From Pseudomonadota bacterium (lineage in GTDB: Bacteria; Pseudomonadota; Gammaproteobacteria; Burkholderiales; Rhodocyclaceae), in assembly GCA_009778425.1 (NCBI GenBank), contig WRJU01000134.1:1-6060 (forward strand): DNA of 6,060 bases, in the 5' to 3' direction. The notes under the pieces are model-generated. The model saw only the letters and a program-made list of their open reading frames with translations, made no database searches and was not told the origin of the DNA. The first letter of the stretch is position 1. Each line of letters opens with the position of its first letter. Below, piece by piece: positions 1-6,060 of this stretch. A program made the position numbers and the translations under genes.

Positions 1-1364
1 AATTGACGTTTTCCGAGCTTTTTCATGCCTTCTTCGGTGACGGACACGCGCGCCAGGTAATAAGGGATGCCCCCCTGTTCGTTGGCGAGCAGGTCATGGG
101 AAACCGAAACGACCTTGCCGGGCACAACCAGCAAGGGACTGTGCGCAAAGGAGGAAAAACGCACGTCCACCCCAAGCCCCGGCTGTACGCGGTCGATGAG
201 ATGCGGCGGGATATGGGTCTCCAGCAACAGCGGTTCGTCCTGAGGCACGATGTCCATGACTTTTTGCCCCGGCCCGATCACGCCGCCCACGGTCTGCGCC
301 ACCAGCCCCACGACTTGCCCGCTGGCCGGCGCACGGATGACCGTGCGCGCCAGATCGCCCTTGATCGCGTTGAAACGCTCGCCTTCGCCGTCGACCTGAC
401 TGCGCACATCCGCCAGCTCCCGGTCGATTTCTTTCCTGAATTCCTGCTTTCTTTGCGTGATGCGCAGTTTCGCTTCCGCCAGGGCGCTTCTGGATCGCTC
501 GATATTGCCCTGCAATTCGGAAACGGCTCCAATGGTCTCGGATTGTGTGCGCTGCAAGGCCAGCAGGTTGTTTCTCGGCGCGTAACCGTCTTTCACCAGT
601 TCAGACAGCCCCTGCATTTCTTCCTTGAGCGAAGTCAGTTGCGCGCGCCGAGCCTCCATCAAGCCCTGATAGCCTGAAATACTGCCTTCCAGACCGACGA
701 TGGTTTCTTCTATCGCCTGAACCTCGGCCTGGAGCGCCATCTGCCTCGCCGCAAACAGCCCCTCCTGGTTGACAATCAGGTCGGCAACCTGCGGTAAATT
801 TTTATCTTTCTCCAGATCGGGATGAAAGCTGATGGTGTCGCGCCCGCTTTGTTCCGCTACCAGCCGGGATTCAGTTGCCCGCAGGGTGTAATAACGCTGG
901 CGTGCACTTTCAAAATTGGCCTGTGTGCTCGCCGGGTCGATCTCCATCAGAGGGTCGCCTTCGCGCACGATCTGCCCTTCTTTGACATGCACGGACTTGA
1001 TGATGCCGCCGGAGAGGTGCTGCACCGCTTTTCTCTTGGTGTCGATCGTCACGATGCCGGAGGTCGGTACGCCTTCATCCAAGGGCGCAAGCGCCGCCCA
1101 GAGCAGGAAGCCGCCGAATCCGATTGCGAGCACACGAAAACCCAGTCTGGCGGGCGAATGGGTATCCGTGGGCAAGCCATGCGCTTCCTCCATGCCACGA
1201 CCCTGCCCCGGCAGCGCGACGGGTTTGGGTTTCAGCACTTTGACCAAGGCATTTCCCGTGTTGGGCGAGGGCGCGGGCGAAGAACCGGACAGAGGCTCGA
1301 CCGCCATCGTCCGGTCATCATTTTCTTTGCGATTCATGCGATTTTCCGCCTGGGCACGAAGCAT
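1..1364 (-). CDS. HlyD/PrtE-family periplasmic adaptor (membrane fusion protein) of a type I secretion system, 3' end cut by window
   Basis: This protein should link the inner-membrane ABC exporter to a TolC-type outer-membrane channel. I translated it by hand: 454 codons are visible and the stop lies beyond position 1. Residues 1-73 are a polar, Pro-rich cytoplasmic segment, and 74-93 form the single membrane anchor (LGFRVLAIGFGGFLLWAALA). The first lipoyl-like half is at about 114-143 (VQHLSGGIIKSVHVKEGQ, then EGDPLMEID). A long charged coiled-coil hairpin spans about 150-335. The second lipoyl half is at about 341-376 (VIRAPASGQVVGLVAQTVGG, ending MDIVPQD), followed by the start of the C-terminal beta domain. 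Family members are usually 430-480 residues, so only a few dozen residues are probably missing. The start is 6 bp after the stop of the upstream ABC gene. An in-frame ATG at 1337 has a better AGGCGGA ribosome site 7 nt ahead and could be the true start; 1307 is a third option. The family call is secure; the cargo is unknown. Confidence 0.93.
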   Translation of the reverse strand, partial: MLRAQAENRMNRKENDDRTMAVEPLSGSSPAPSPNTGNALVKVLKPKPVALPGQGRGMEEAHGLPTDTHSPARLGFRVLAIGFGGFLLWAALAPLDEGVPTSGIVTIDTKRKAVQHLSGGIIKSVHVKEGQIVREGDPLMEIDPASTQANFESARQRYYTLRATESRLVAEQSGRDTISFHPDLEKDKNLPQVADLIVNQEGLFAARQMALQAEVQAIEETIVGLEGSISGYQGLMEARRAQLTSLKEEMQGLSELVKDGYAPRNNLLALQRTQSETIGAVSELQGNIERSRSALAEAKLRITQRKQEFRKEIDRELADVRSQVDGEGERFNAIKGDLARTVIRAPASGQVVGLVAQTVGGVIGPGQKVMDIVPQDEPLLLETHIPPHLIDRVQPGLGVDVRFSSFAHSPLLVVPGKVVSVSHDLLANEQGGIPYYLARVSVTEEGMKKLGKRQ

Positions 1365-1370
1365 GATTGA

Positions 1371-3269
1371 TTACACCGCCATGAATTTGGATTTGGGCTT
1401 GATCGCCGACCCGGCCGTGACCGTTGCTCCCGGCACTGCCACCTGTCCTGTCACAGCCGTTTTCCCAGGCACAGCGGCAGTCTCCGAAGGTGCCGTTGGC
1501 CCAGGCGCGCCACTATAGTTCGCTGCCATCATGGCCCAACCGGGCAGCCCGCCTGTCGCGACCGCAGGAGCCCTGCCCTGCTGCGCTTCACCCAATTGCG
1601 GAGGCATTTCCATGCGCACCACACGGCCCGCCTCCATGACCAGGATACGATCCATCGCCGCCATGATTTGCGGGCGGTGGCTGATGAGCACCAGCGTCGT
1701 GCCACGTTCTTTCATGGCCAAAACCGCTTGCAACAAGGCACGATCCCCGGCGTCGTCCAGATTGGAATTCGGCTCATCGAGCACCACCAGCCGGGGGTTG
1801 CCGTAAATGGCCCGTGCCAGCCCGATGCGCTGGCGCTGCCCGCCGGACAGGAAGCTGCCGCCCTCCCCGATCTGCGTATCGTAACCATTCGGGAAGCGCA
1901 GAATCGTTTCATGCATGCCCGCCTGACGGCAGGCGTCAATCACCAAACCAGGCTCAACCTTGCCGAAACGCGCCACATTCTCGGCAATCGTCCCCTCGAA
2001 CAATTCCACGTCCTGCGGCAGATAGCCCAGATTCGTCCCAAGCGTGGCGCGATCCAGCATACAGATGGGCACGCCGTCGAAGAGCATTCCGCCCCGCGCA
2101 CCCGGCCAGATGCCGAGCAACACGCGAGCCAGCGTAGACTTGCCCGAACCAGATGGCCCTTTCACCCCAAGAGCCATACCGGCGGGTATCTCCAGCGACA
2201 GCCCACGCAGGATGGGCTCCGGACGCCCTGCAGCGCGAACAATGACATTGTCAAGCGTGAGCGTCACGCCCTGCGCCCCCCCTTCTTCAACCAGGATCGT
2301 CTCATTCTCGGGAGACATTTCGAGCGCCATTTCCAGTTCCAGATAGGCTTTCCTGGACGCCACGACATCCGGCCAGGCTTTCATCAACGCATCCATCGGA
2401 TACGTGGCGCGGGTCATCAGTACACTGGCCGCGATCATCGCGCCGGGCGAAATCTCGCCGAAGATCGCCAGCAGCGCGCCTGCGGCAAGACCCAGGGATT
2501 GCTGAAGCGTCCGCACGAAACTGGTCACTTTCTGCGTGCGTGTCTGCGCATCCAACCCTCGGCGTCCCTGCGCCAGCGCTATGACGTGCCGCCGCATCCA
2601 CGAGCCGCGCATGCTGTCGAGCATGCCCATTGATTCGACCACCGCCGCGTGGCGCATCCTGGAATTCAAATGCTGCGTCTCTTCCCTCCCGGCCATGTCG
2701 GCCGTCTCCAGCGGTTCTTCCATGACATGCTTGGAGACCCAGGCCACCCCGCAGAGAATCAGGCAAAAGACAATCGCGAGCACCCCCAGAAACGGATGCA
2801 GGAGGAAAAGCACCGCGATGTAGATCGGCGTCCAGGGCGCGTCCAAAATAGCAAACAGCCCCGTCCCGGTCAGGAATTGGCGCAGTTTGGTCAGGCTCTT
2901 GAACAGGTGGGCGCCGTCCCTGCCATGCGCATCGAAAGCGGCGGCAAACACGCGCGGATTGAGCCGCATGTCCAGTTGCACCCCAAGCCGCACCAGCAAC
3001 CTGGAACGCACCCACTCGGAAAAACTCATCACGCCCAGAAAGAAAAACAGCATCAACGTGACCGCGAAAAGCGTGAACTCGCTCTTGCTGACCATCACCC
3101 TGTCGAAAATCTGCAACATGTACAGCGTCGGTGTGAGCATCAGCAGGTTGATGAGCGCGGTGAATCCCAGCGCATAGGCGAATTCGCGGCGGAACGAGCA
3201 CAGGAAGCGGCTCAATTCACTACGGCTGGCGAACGCGACGAGATTTCTAACCCATGCGATATTTTTCAT
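1371..3269 (-). CDS. PrtD-type type I secretion ABC permease/ATPase (second of a tandem pair), with unusual C-terminal tail
   Basis: This is an inner-membrane half-transporter of 632 residues: an N-terminal membrane domain fused to an ATPase domain, expected to power one-step export of a protein with a C-terminal signal. Hydrophobic segments lie near 34-55, 65-85, 138-178 and 258-283. There is no N-terminal C39 peptidase, which fits the PrtD/AprD class. The ATPase is complete: Walker A GPSGSGKST (371-379), Q-loop Q419, signature LSGGQ (474-478), Walker B LVVLDE (494-499), the NSNLDD D-loop region and the H-loop His531. From about 560 to the end runs a Pro/Ala/Thr/Gly-rich tail beyond the usual end of the domain. 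The frame is open up to an ATG at 3308, but that start would overlap the upstream gene. The ATG at 3269 has a GAGG site 8 nt ahead and lies 13 bp after the upstream stop, so I chose it. The substrate cannot be read from the sequence. Confidence 0.95.
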   Translation of the reverse strand: MKNIAWVRNLVAFASRSELSRFLCSFRREFAYALGFTALINLLMLTPTLYMLQIFDRVMVSKSEFTLFAVTLMLFFFLGVMSFSEWVRSRLLVRLGVQLDMRLNPRVFAAAFDAHGRDGAHLFKSLTKLRQFLTGTGLFAILDAPWTPIYIAVLFLLHPFLGVLAIVFCLILCGVAWVSKHVMEEPLETADMAGREETQHLNSRMRHAAVVESMGMLDSMRGSWMRRHVIALAQGRRGLDAQTRTQKVTSFVRTLQQSLGLAAGALLAIFGEISPGAMIAASVLMTRATYPMDALMKAWPDVVASRKAYLELEMALEMSPENETILVEEGGAQGVTLTLDNVIVRAAGRPEPILRGLSLEIPAGMALGVKGPSGSGKSTLARVLLGIWPGARGGMLFDGVPICMLDRATLGTNLGYLPQDVELFEGTIAENVARFGKVEPGLVIDACRQAGMHETILRFPNGYDTQIGEGGSFLSGGQRQRIGLARAIYGNPRLVVLDEPNSNLDDAGDRALLQAVLAMKERGTTLVLISHRPQIMAAMDRILVMEAGRVVRMEMPPQLGEAQQGRAPAVATGGLPGWAMMAANYSGAPGPTAPSETAAVPGKTAVTGQVAVPGATVTAGSAIKPKSKFMAV

Positions 3270-3277
3270 GGCTCCAC

Positions 3278-3281
3278 CCTC
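3278..3281 (-). promoter_or_regulatory. Shine-Dalgarno site deciding the start of the second ABC gene
   Basis: The minus strand reads GAGG here, 8 nt before the ATG at 3269-3267. It sits in the 13-bp gap just after the TGA stop (3285-3283) of the upstream ABC gene. This position supports the 632-residue start over the 645-residue one and suggests translational coupling of the two ABC genes. Confidence 0.7.
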
Positions 3282-3282
3282 G

Positions 3283-5061
3283 TCATGCCGTTGCCAGCGG
3301 CTTGGCACCGGGACGCATTCCGATCACCGGCGCGCGAGGCGCGCTGACCGCCCTTGCCTGCCGCGGAGCTGCCCCTTGCAGGGCGGCGAGCACTTGGTTG
3401 CGCGGGCCGAATGCCTTGGGTTCGCCATTGACCAACAACAGCGCCAAATCCGCCATTGCCAGCAAATTCTTGCGATGCGTGATGACCACAACCGTCGTGC
3501 CCGCCGTGCGCAACGCCTGCAAGGTATTCGCCAGGGCGACTTCTCCCACTTCGTCCAGATTCGCGTTCGGCTCGTCGAGCACCACCAGACGCGGGGAACC
3601 GTACACGGCCCTCGCCAACCCGACTCGCTGGCGCATGCCGCCGGAGAGCCTCACGCCATCGCCGCCGATCCGGGCGTTATAACCTCCCGGCATTGCCAGG
3701 ATATGCTCGTGCAGCCCCGTAATCATGGCCGCCGTCTTGAGCTTGTCGATATCCGGATTGCCGAAGCGGGCGATGTTCTGTGCAACCGTCCCCTCGAAAA
3801 GAGCCACGTCCTGCGGCAAAAACCCGATAAACGGCCCCAATTCGCGCTTGTCCCACGTAAACACGTCAACACCGTCGAGCCGCACCGTGCCGGCCAGACA
3901 AGGCCATGCCCCCACCAGCAGATGCGCGAGGCTGGACTTGCCTGAAGCCGACGGCCCGATGATCGCCAGCATCTTGCCCGCCGGTATGTCGAAAAAAACA
4001 TTGTGCAAAACAGGTCTGCCAGACGACACCCCCGGAACGCGAGCCGTCACGTACTCCGCTACCAGCCTGCCCGTGGGCGCGGGCAGAGACAGCCCCGATT
4101 CGGTGTCGGGAATTTTCGACAGCAATTCCTTCAGGCGCGTCAACGACTCGCGCGCGTTGACCACGCTTTGCCACCCGATGATGACCTGCACCAGCGGGGC
4201 CAATGCCCGCCCGGCCACAATCGAGGCCATCAGGATCAGTCCTGCGCTGCCCGTGAAATGCCCGGAAAGCAGGAGCCAGGCCCCCAGCCCAAGCATCATC
4301 GAACTCGAAACGAGTTGCACGTACTTTGAAATCGAAGCGTATATTCCAGCGCTGTCGGATGCCTGAGCCTGATAGAGCAGGAGATCCTTTTGCTGCTTCA
4401 GCCAGCGTTGGCGCAGCCCGCCCGCCATCCCCATCGCCTGCGCCACCTCACCGTTTTTCAGCGACGCCTCGATAAAAGACTGCGCCTGACTTGACAACTT
4501 GTTGGCTTTCGCCATCGGTACGCCGGACGATTTTTTATTTAAATAAGCGATGCCTCCCTGTATGGCGGCGCTCGCCAGCCCGAAACAGCCCAAGGCCGTA
4601 TCAATCCAGAAAATCACCCCGACCAGCAGGAGCGCCATCGGAATATCCAGCAACCCTGCCATGATCTGGCCGCAAATGAACTCCCGCACGGTGGCGAAAT
4701 CGTTCATCCCCCGCAACCCCAGGCTGCGCAAGCCAAAGAGGTTCGCTCGAAATACTGCGTCATAGACCCGTTTACCAAGCGCCAGATCGAACCCTTCAGC
4801 CGCCTGCCGCAACACGCCCTGCCGCACCCACTGCAATACTTCCAGCACCACATAGACCAGCACCAGCAGCAATGTAATCATGCCGAGCGTCATCAGGCTG
4901 CGGCTACTGACCACCCTGTCGTAGACCTGAAGCATGTAGAGCGAGGGTGAAAGCATCAGCGCGCCGATCACGGCGCTGAACACTGCCGCGCGCAAAAAAG
5001 CGGGTTTCTGCCCGCTCAGGGCGGCTTGCACCTCGGAAACAGACGCTTCAGGAATGCTCAT
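3283..5061 (-). CDS. PrtD-type type I secretion ABC permease/ATPase (first of a tandem pair)
   Basis: This is a complete 592-residue inner-membrane ABC half-transporter and the first gene of the secretion operon. The membrane domain has hydrophobic segments near 24-46, 57-78, 134-170, 250-267 and 272-294. The short N-terminus has no peptidase domain, as in PrtD/AprD exporters. The ATPase domain is complete: Walker A GPSASGKSS (369-377), Q-loop Q417, signature LSGGM (472-476), Walker B LVVLDE (492-497) with its catalytic Glu, the NANLDE D-loop region and the H-loop His529. It ends in a basic, Pro/Ala-rich tail of about 30 residues. It differs from the downstream ABC protein throughout the membrane domain and in many ATPase positions, so the pair is not a recent duplication. 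The ATG at 5061 has AGG about 9 nt upstream. Family knowledge makes it a protein exporter; whether it acts as a homodimer or pairs with its neighbour is open. Confidence 0.95.
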   Translation of the reverse strand: MSIPEASVSEVQAALSGQKPAFLRAAVFSAVIGALMLSPSLYMLQVYDRVVSSRSLMTLGMITLLLVLVYVVLEVLQWVRQGVLRQAAEGFDLALGKRVYDAVFRANLFGLRSLGLRGMNDFATVREFICGQIMAGLLDIPMALLLVGVIFWIDTALGCFGLASAAIQGGIAYLNKKSSGVPMAKANKLSSQAQSFIEASLKNGEVAQAMGMAGGLRQRWLKQQKDLLLYQAQASDSAGIYASISKYVQLVSSSMMLGLGAWLLLSGHFTGSAGLILMASIVAGRALAPLVQVIIGWQSVVNARESLTRLKELLSKIPDTESGLSLPAPTGRLVAEYVTARVPGVSSGRPVLHNVFFDIPAGKMLAIIGPSASGKSSLAHLLVGAWPCLAGTVRLDGVDVFTWDKRELGPFIGFLPQDVALFEGTVAQNIARFGNPDIDKLKTAAMITGLHEHILAMPGGYNARIGGDGVRLSGGMRQRVGLARAVYGSPRLVVLDEPNANLDEVGEVALANTLQALRTAGTTVVVITHRKNLLAMADLALLLVNGEPKAFGPRNQVLAALQGAAPRQARAVSAPRAPVIGMRPGAKPLATA

Positions 5062-5216
5062 CTCATAAAACCTGGCGCAAAAATCTAAGTGAAACTACGT
5101 AAGTCACAACTCTATGCGCATTTACAAAAAAGAGAAAGAGGTACAGAGGATGTTGTCGAAGCAAGCTCAGCAGAAGCCGAATAAATGTTGTATAGAGGGG
5201 AATATGGCATCGGCGC
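5062..5216 (-). promoter_or_regulatory. Upstream region of the secretion operon, with a weak promoter candidate
   Basis: This non-coding stretch between the inverted-repeat element and the first ABC gene is richer in A+T than the flanking genes. On the minus strand it has a pyrimidine-rich run around 5140-5124 (CTCTTTCTCTTTTTTG). The best sigma-70-like match I see is TTGTGA (5109-5104), a 16-bp spacer and TAGATT (5087-5082), each 4 of 6 to consensus. This would give a very short leader of about 14 nt that just includes the AGG ribosome site at 5073-5071. An unrecognised promoter further upstream is equally possible. The operon promoter is expected here by position only. Confidence 0.3.
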
Positions 5217-5300
5217 ATGCCGCCATTGCGAGCGTAGCGAAGCAATCCAGACATCTTTTACTGGATTGCTTCGGAGCGAAACGCCCCGCAATGACGGCAT
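5217..5300. repeat. 84-bp imperfect inverted repeat (REP/MITE-like element)
   Basis: The outer arms ATGCCGCCATTGCG (5217-5230) and CGCAATGACGGCAT (5287-5300) are reverse complements at 13 of 14 positions. The inner arms CGAAGCAATCCAG (5238-5250) and CTGGATTGCTTCG (5261-5273) match perfectly over 13 bp around a 10-nt loop (5251-5260). The middle of the arms is unequal in length (7 against 13 nt). From memory, sequences of the type 'cattgcgag ... gcgaagcaatccag' recur as dispersed palindromes in many bacterial genomes, so I take this as one copy of such a family. No transposase or protein-coding signal accompanies it. On RNA it would form a long hairpin from either strand. The inverted repeat is directly visible; dispersal in this genome is inferred. 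Confidence 0.85.
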
Positions 5301-5305
5301 TGGCT

Positions 5306-5330
5306 AAACTGCGGAGATCGACTCCAGCAG
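5306..5330 (-). terminator. Weak terminator-like hairpin after the phosphatase gene
   Basis: The minus strand reads CTGC, a bulged T, GGAG (5330-5322), loop TCGAT (5321-5317), CTCC and GCAG (5316-5309), then TTT. This is an 8-bp stem with a one-base bulge, starting 6 nt after the TAG stop of the histidine phosphatase gene. The T run is short, so it would be a weak intrinsic terminator at best. The position fits the end of the recD-phosphatase transcript, and the larger palindrome just beyond it could add to the effect. Confidence 0.35.
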
Positions 5331-5336
5331 CAGTAT

Positions 5337-5798
5337 CTACTCCAACATATCCCCATCCACCACCTGCACGAGCCGGGCGTCGTCTTGCTCAGGTTCGACG
5401 CGCAGCCACCAGAGCGCGCTTTTGCGGAAGGCTCCGGGATGAGGAACGCCGGAAAGCAGATGGGCGGCAAGCGCGCCGATCAGAGGTTGGTGGCCGACGA
5501 TGAGCGTGGGTGAGGCAATGCTCGGCCAGCCGAGAAGGCTCAGGATTTCTTCGGGCGATGCGCTTTCGTAGAGTTGCGGGCAAAACTGGATGCCGCTCTC
5601 GTCATCGTGAAGAAAATGGGCGACCGTCTGCCGTGTGCGGGTTGCAGGACTGACCAGGAAACGCAAATCGCCGGGCGCGCGCTCACTAAGCCATGCCGCG
5701 ACCTTACGGGCTTGTTGATGCCCGAGCGGGGAAAGTTCGCGCTCGAAGTCGGGCGAACCCGACAGCGCATCGGCATGGCGCCATAAAAGAAGTTCCAT
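5337..5798 (-). CDS. sixA: SixA-like phosphohistidine phosphatase (histidine phosphatase superfamily)
   Basis: This is a complete 153-residue cytoplasmic protein, the usual size for SixA. SixA enzymes remove phosphate from phosphohistidine in signalling proteins; in E. coli, ArcB and the nitrogen PTS protein NPr have been reported as targets. The catalytic motif is at the N-terminus (LLLWRHADAL) with Arg7 and His8, where His8 would be the phosphorylated nucleophile. SPATRTRQT (50-58) supplies the conserved Arg54, and VGHQP (101-105) the second active-site His103. Hydrophobic strands and the order of motifs match the family. The frame is open upstream to 5870, but the ATG at 5798 has an AAGGA site 8 nt ahead and places the RH motif at the correct distance from the N-terminus, so I chose it. 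It starts 5 bp after the recD stop. The target protein here is unknown. The symbol rests on family resemblance only. Confidence 0.88.
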   Translation of the reverse strand: MELLLWRHADALSGSPDFERELSPLGHQQARKVAAWLSERAPGDLRFLVSPATRTRQTVAHFLHDDESGIQFCPQLYESASPEEILSLLGWPSIASPTLIVGHQPLIGALAAHLLSGVPHPGAFRKSALWWLRVEPEQDDARLVQVVDGDMLE

Positions 5799-5803
5799 CG
5801 TCC

Positions 5804-6060
5804 CTATCCTTCGCTGCGATTGCGCAGACTTTCGCCCAAACCACTGAAGCGCACACTGCGCGTCAGGCATCCCGCCTCGAAAACCGCCGCGCTGCCCGCG
5901 ATGGTCACGCGATGGGCGGCGCGAGTCACCGCAGTGTAAAGAAGTTCGCGGCTCATGACACGCATGGGCAAGGTAGGCAGGAGAAGCAGGACTTCGGAAA
6001 ATTCGGAACCCTGGCTTTTGTGGACGGTAAGGGCAAAAGCGGTGTCGTATTCAGGCAAGC
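5804..6060 (-). CDS. recD: RecD, exodeoxyribonuclease V alpha subunit, C-terminal 84 residues (5' part outside window)
   Basis: RecD is the 5'-3' helicase motor of the RecBCD complex that repairs double-strand breaks and degrades linear DNA. Only the end of the gene is present: 84 complete codons and a TAG stop. The visible part begins LPEYDTAFALTVHKSQGSEF, which carries the superfamily 1 helicase motif TVHKSQGSEF (residues 11-20). This is followed by SRELLYTAVTRA (36-47), the motif VI region with the conserved Arg. This matches the C-terminal helicase core of E. coli RecD in order and wording. The first visible codon is an internal TTG (Leu), not a start. It is cut only by the window edge. 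The reading frame ends normally in a short Arg/Ser-rich tail that overlaps the ribosome site of the next gene. Confidence 0.93.
   Translation of the reverse strand, partial: LPEYDTAFALTVHKSQGSEFSEVLLLLPTLPMRVMSRELLYTAVTRAAHRVTIAGSAAVFEAGCLTRSVRFSGLGESLRNRSEG
5807..5811 (-). promoter_or_regulatory. Ribosome binding site of the phosphatase gene, inside the end of recD
   Basis: The minus strand reads AAGGA at 5811-5807. It overlaps the last recD codons (GAA GGA, then the TAG stop) and lies 8 nt before the ATG at 5798. It decides the 153-residue start and points to translational coupling with recD. Confidence 0.7.

Noticed and set aside
3..1370. Plus-strand open frames opposite the fusion protein gene
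   Set aside because: The minus strand gives an uninterrupted HlyD-type protein across this stretch; the plus-strand products show no family features.
1596..2633. Long open frame of 345 codons on the plus strand
   Set aside because: It lies wholly antisense to the second ABC gene, is rich in His, Arg and Gln without any recognisable domain, and is explained by the GC-rich codon use of the real gene.
2302..3201. A 299-codon minus-strand open frame inside the second ABC gene
   Set aside because: It is a frame-shifted shadow of the real reading frame, which has complete ABC motifs; there is no sign of a frameshift in the gene.
4527..4548. AT-rich patch with a run of six A on the coding strand inside the first ABC gene, a possible frameshift site
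   Set aside because: In the reading frame the run is AAT AAA AAA TCG, preceded by T, which does not give a proper slippery heptamer, and the frame continues normally with conserved motifs downstream.
5063..5300. Short minus-strand frames (62-63 codons) in the spacer, one beginning in the palindrome
   Set aside because: No convincing ribosome site, no recognisable domain, and the sequence is accounted for by a non-coding spacer and repeat.
5114..5503. A 129-codon plus-strand frame crossing the spacer and the inverted repeat
   Set aside because: Part of it is antisense to the phosphatase gene and part translates the palindrome; the product is Arg/Ala-rich with no domain, and I see no good ribosome site.

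Overview
The window is GC-rich and dense in Gram-negative, proteobacterial-type genes. All convincing genes are on the minus strand, so transcription runs from high to low coordinates. The recD end resembles E. coli RecD, and the PrtD/PrtE-type secretion genes and a SixA-type phosphatase fit a gamma- or betaproteobacterium. I lean to betaproteobacteria, but that is an inference from general character and not from a marker gene.

Right part (about 5306-6060): the C-terminal end of recD (exodeoxyribonuclease V alpha subunit; its 5' part lies outside the window) is followed after 5 bp by a complete 153-residue SixA-like histidine phosphatase gene. The phosphatase ribosome binding site lies inside the end of recD, so the two are probably co-transcribed. 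A weak terminator-like hairpin sits just past the phosphatase stop codon.

Middle (5062-5300): a non-coding spacer of lower GC. It carries an 84-bp imperfect inverted repeat with conserved arms, which looks like a dispersed REP/MITE-type element. It also holds a polypyrimidine-rich leader that presumably contains the promoter of the next operon.

Left part (1-5061): a type I secretion operon. Two different, apparently intact PrtD-type ABC permease/ATPases lie in tandem (592 and 632 residues, 13 bp apart). They are followed after 6 bp by a HlyD/PrtE-type membrane fusion protein whose last residues run off the window. The ABC proteins would drive export across the inner membrane. The fusion protein would bridge the periplasm to a TolC-type outer membrane channel, which is not in the window and may lie beyond the left edge. 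No secreted substrate gene is visible.

The main points of interest are the two different ABC proteins served by one visible fusion protein (a possible heterodimeric exporter), the unusual Pro/Ala/Thr-rich repetitive tail of the second ABC protein next to a long Pro-rich N-terminus of the fusion protein, and the inverted-repeat element upstream of the operon. I see no clear evidence of a wholly new system, CRISPR array, tRNA, rRNA or transposase.
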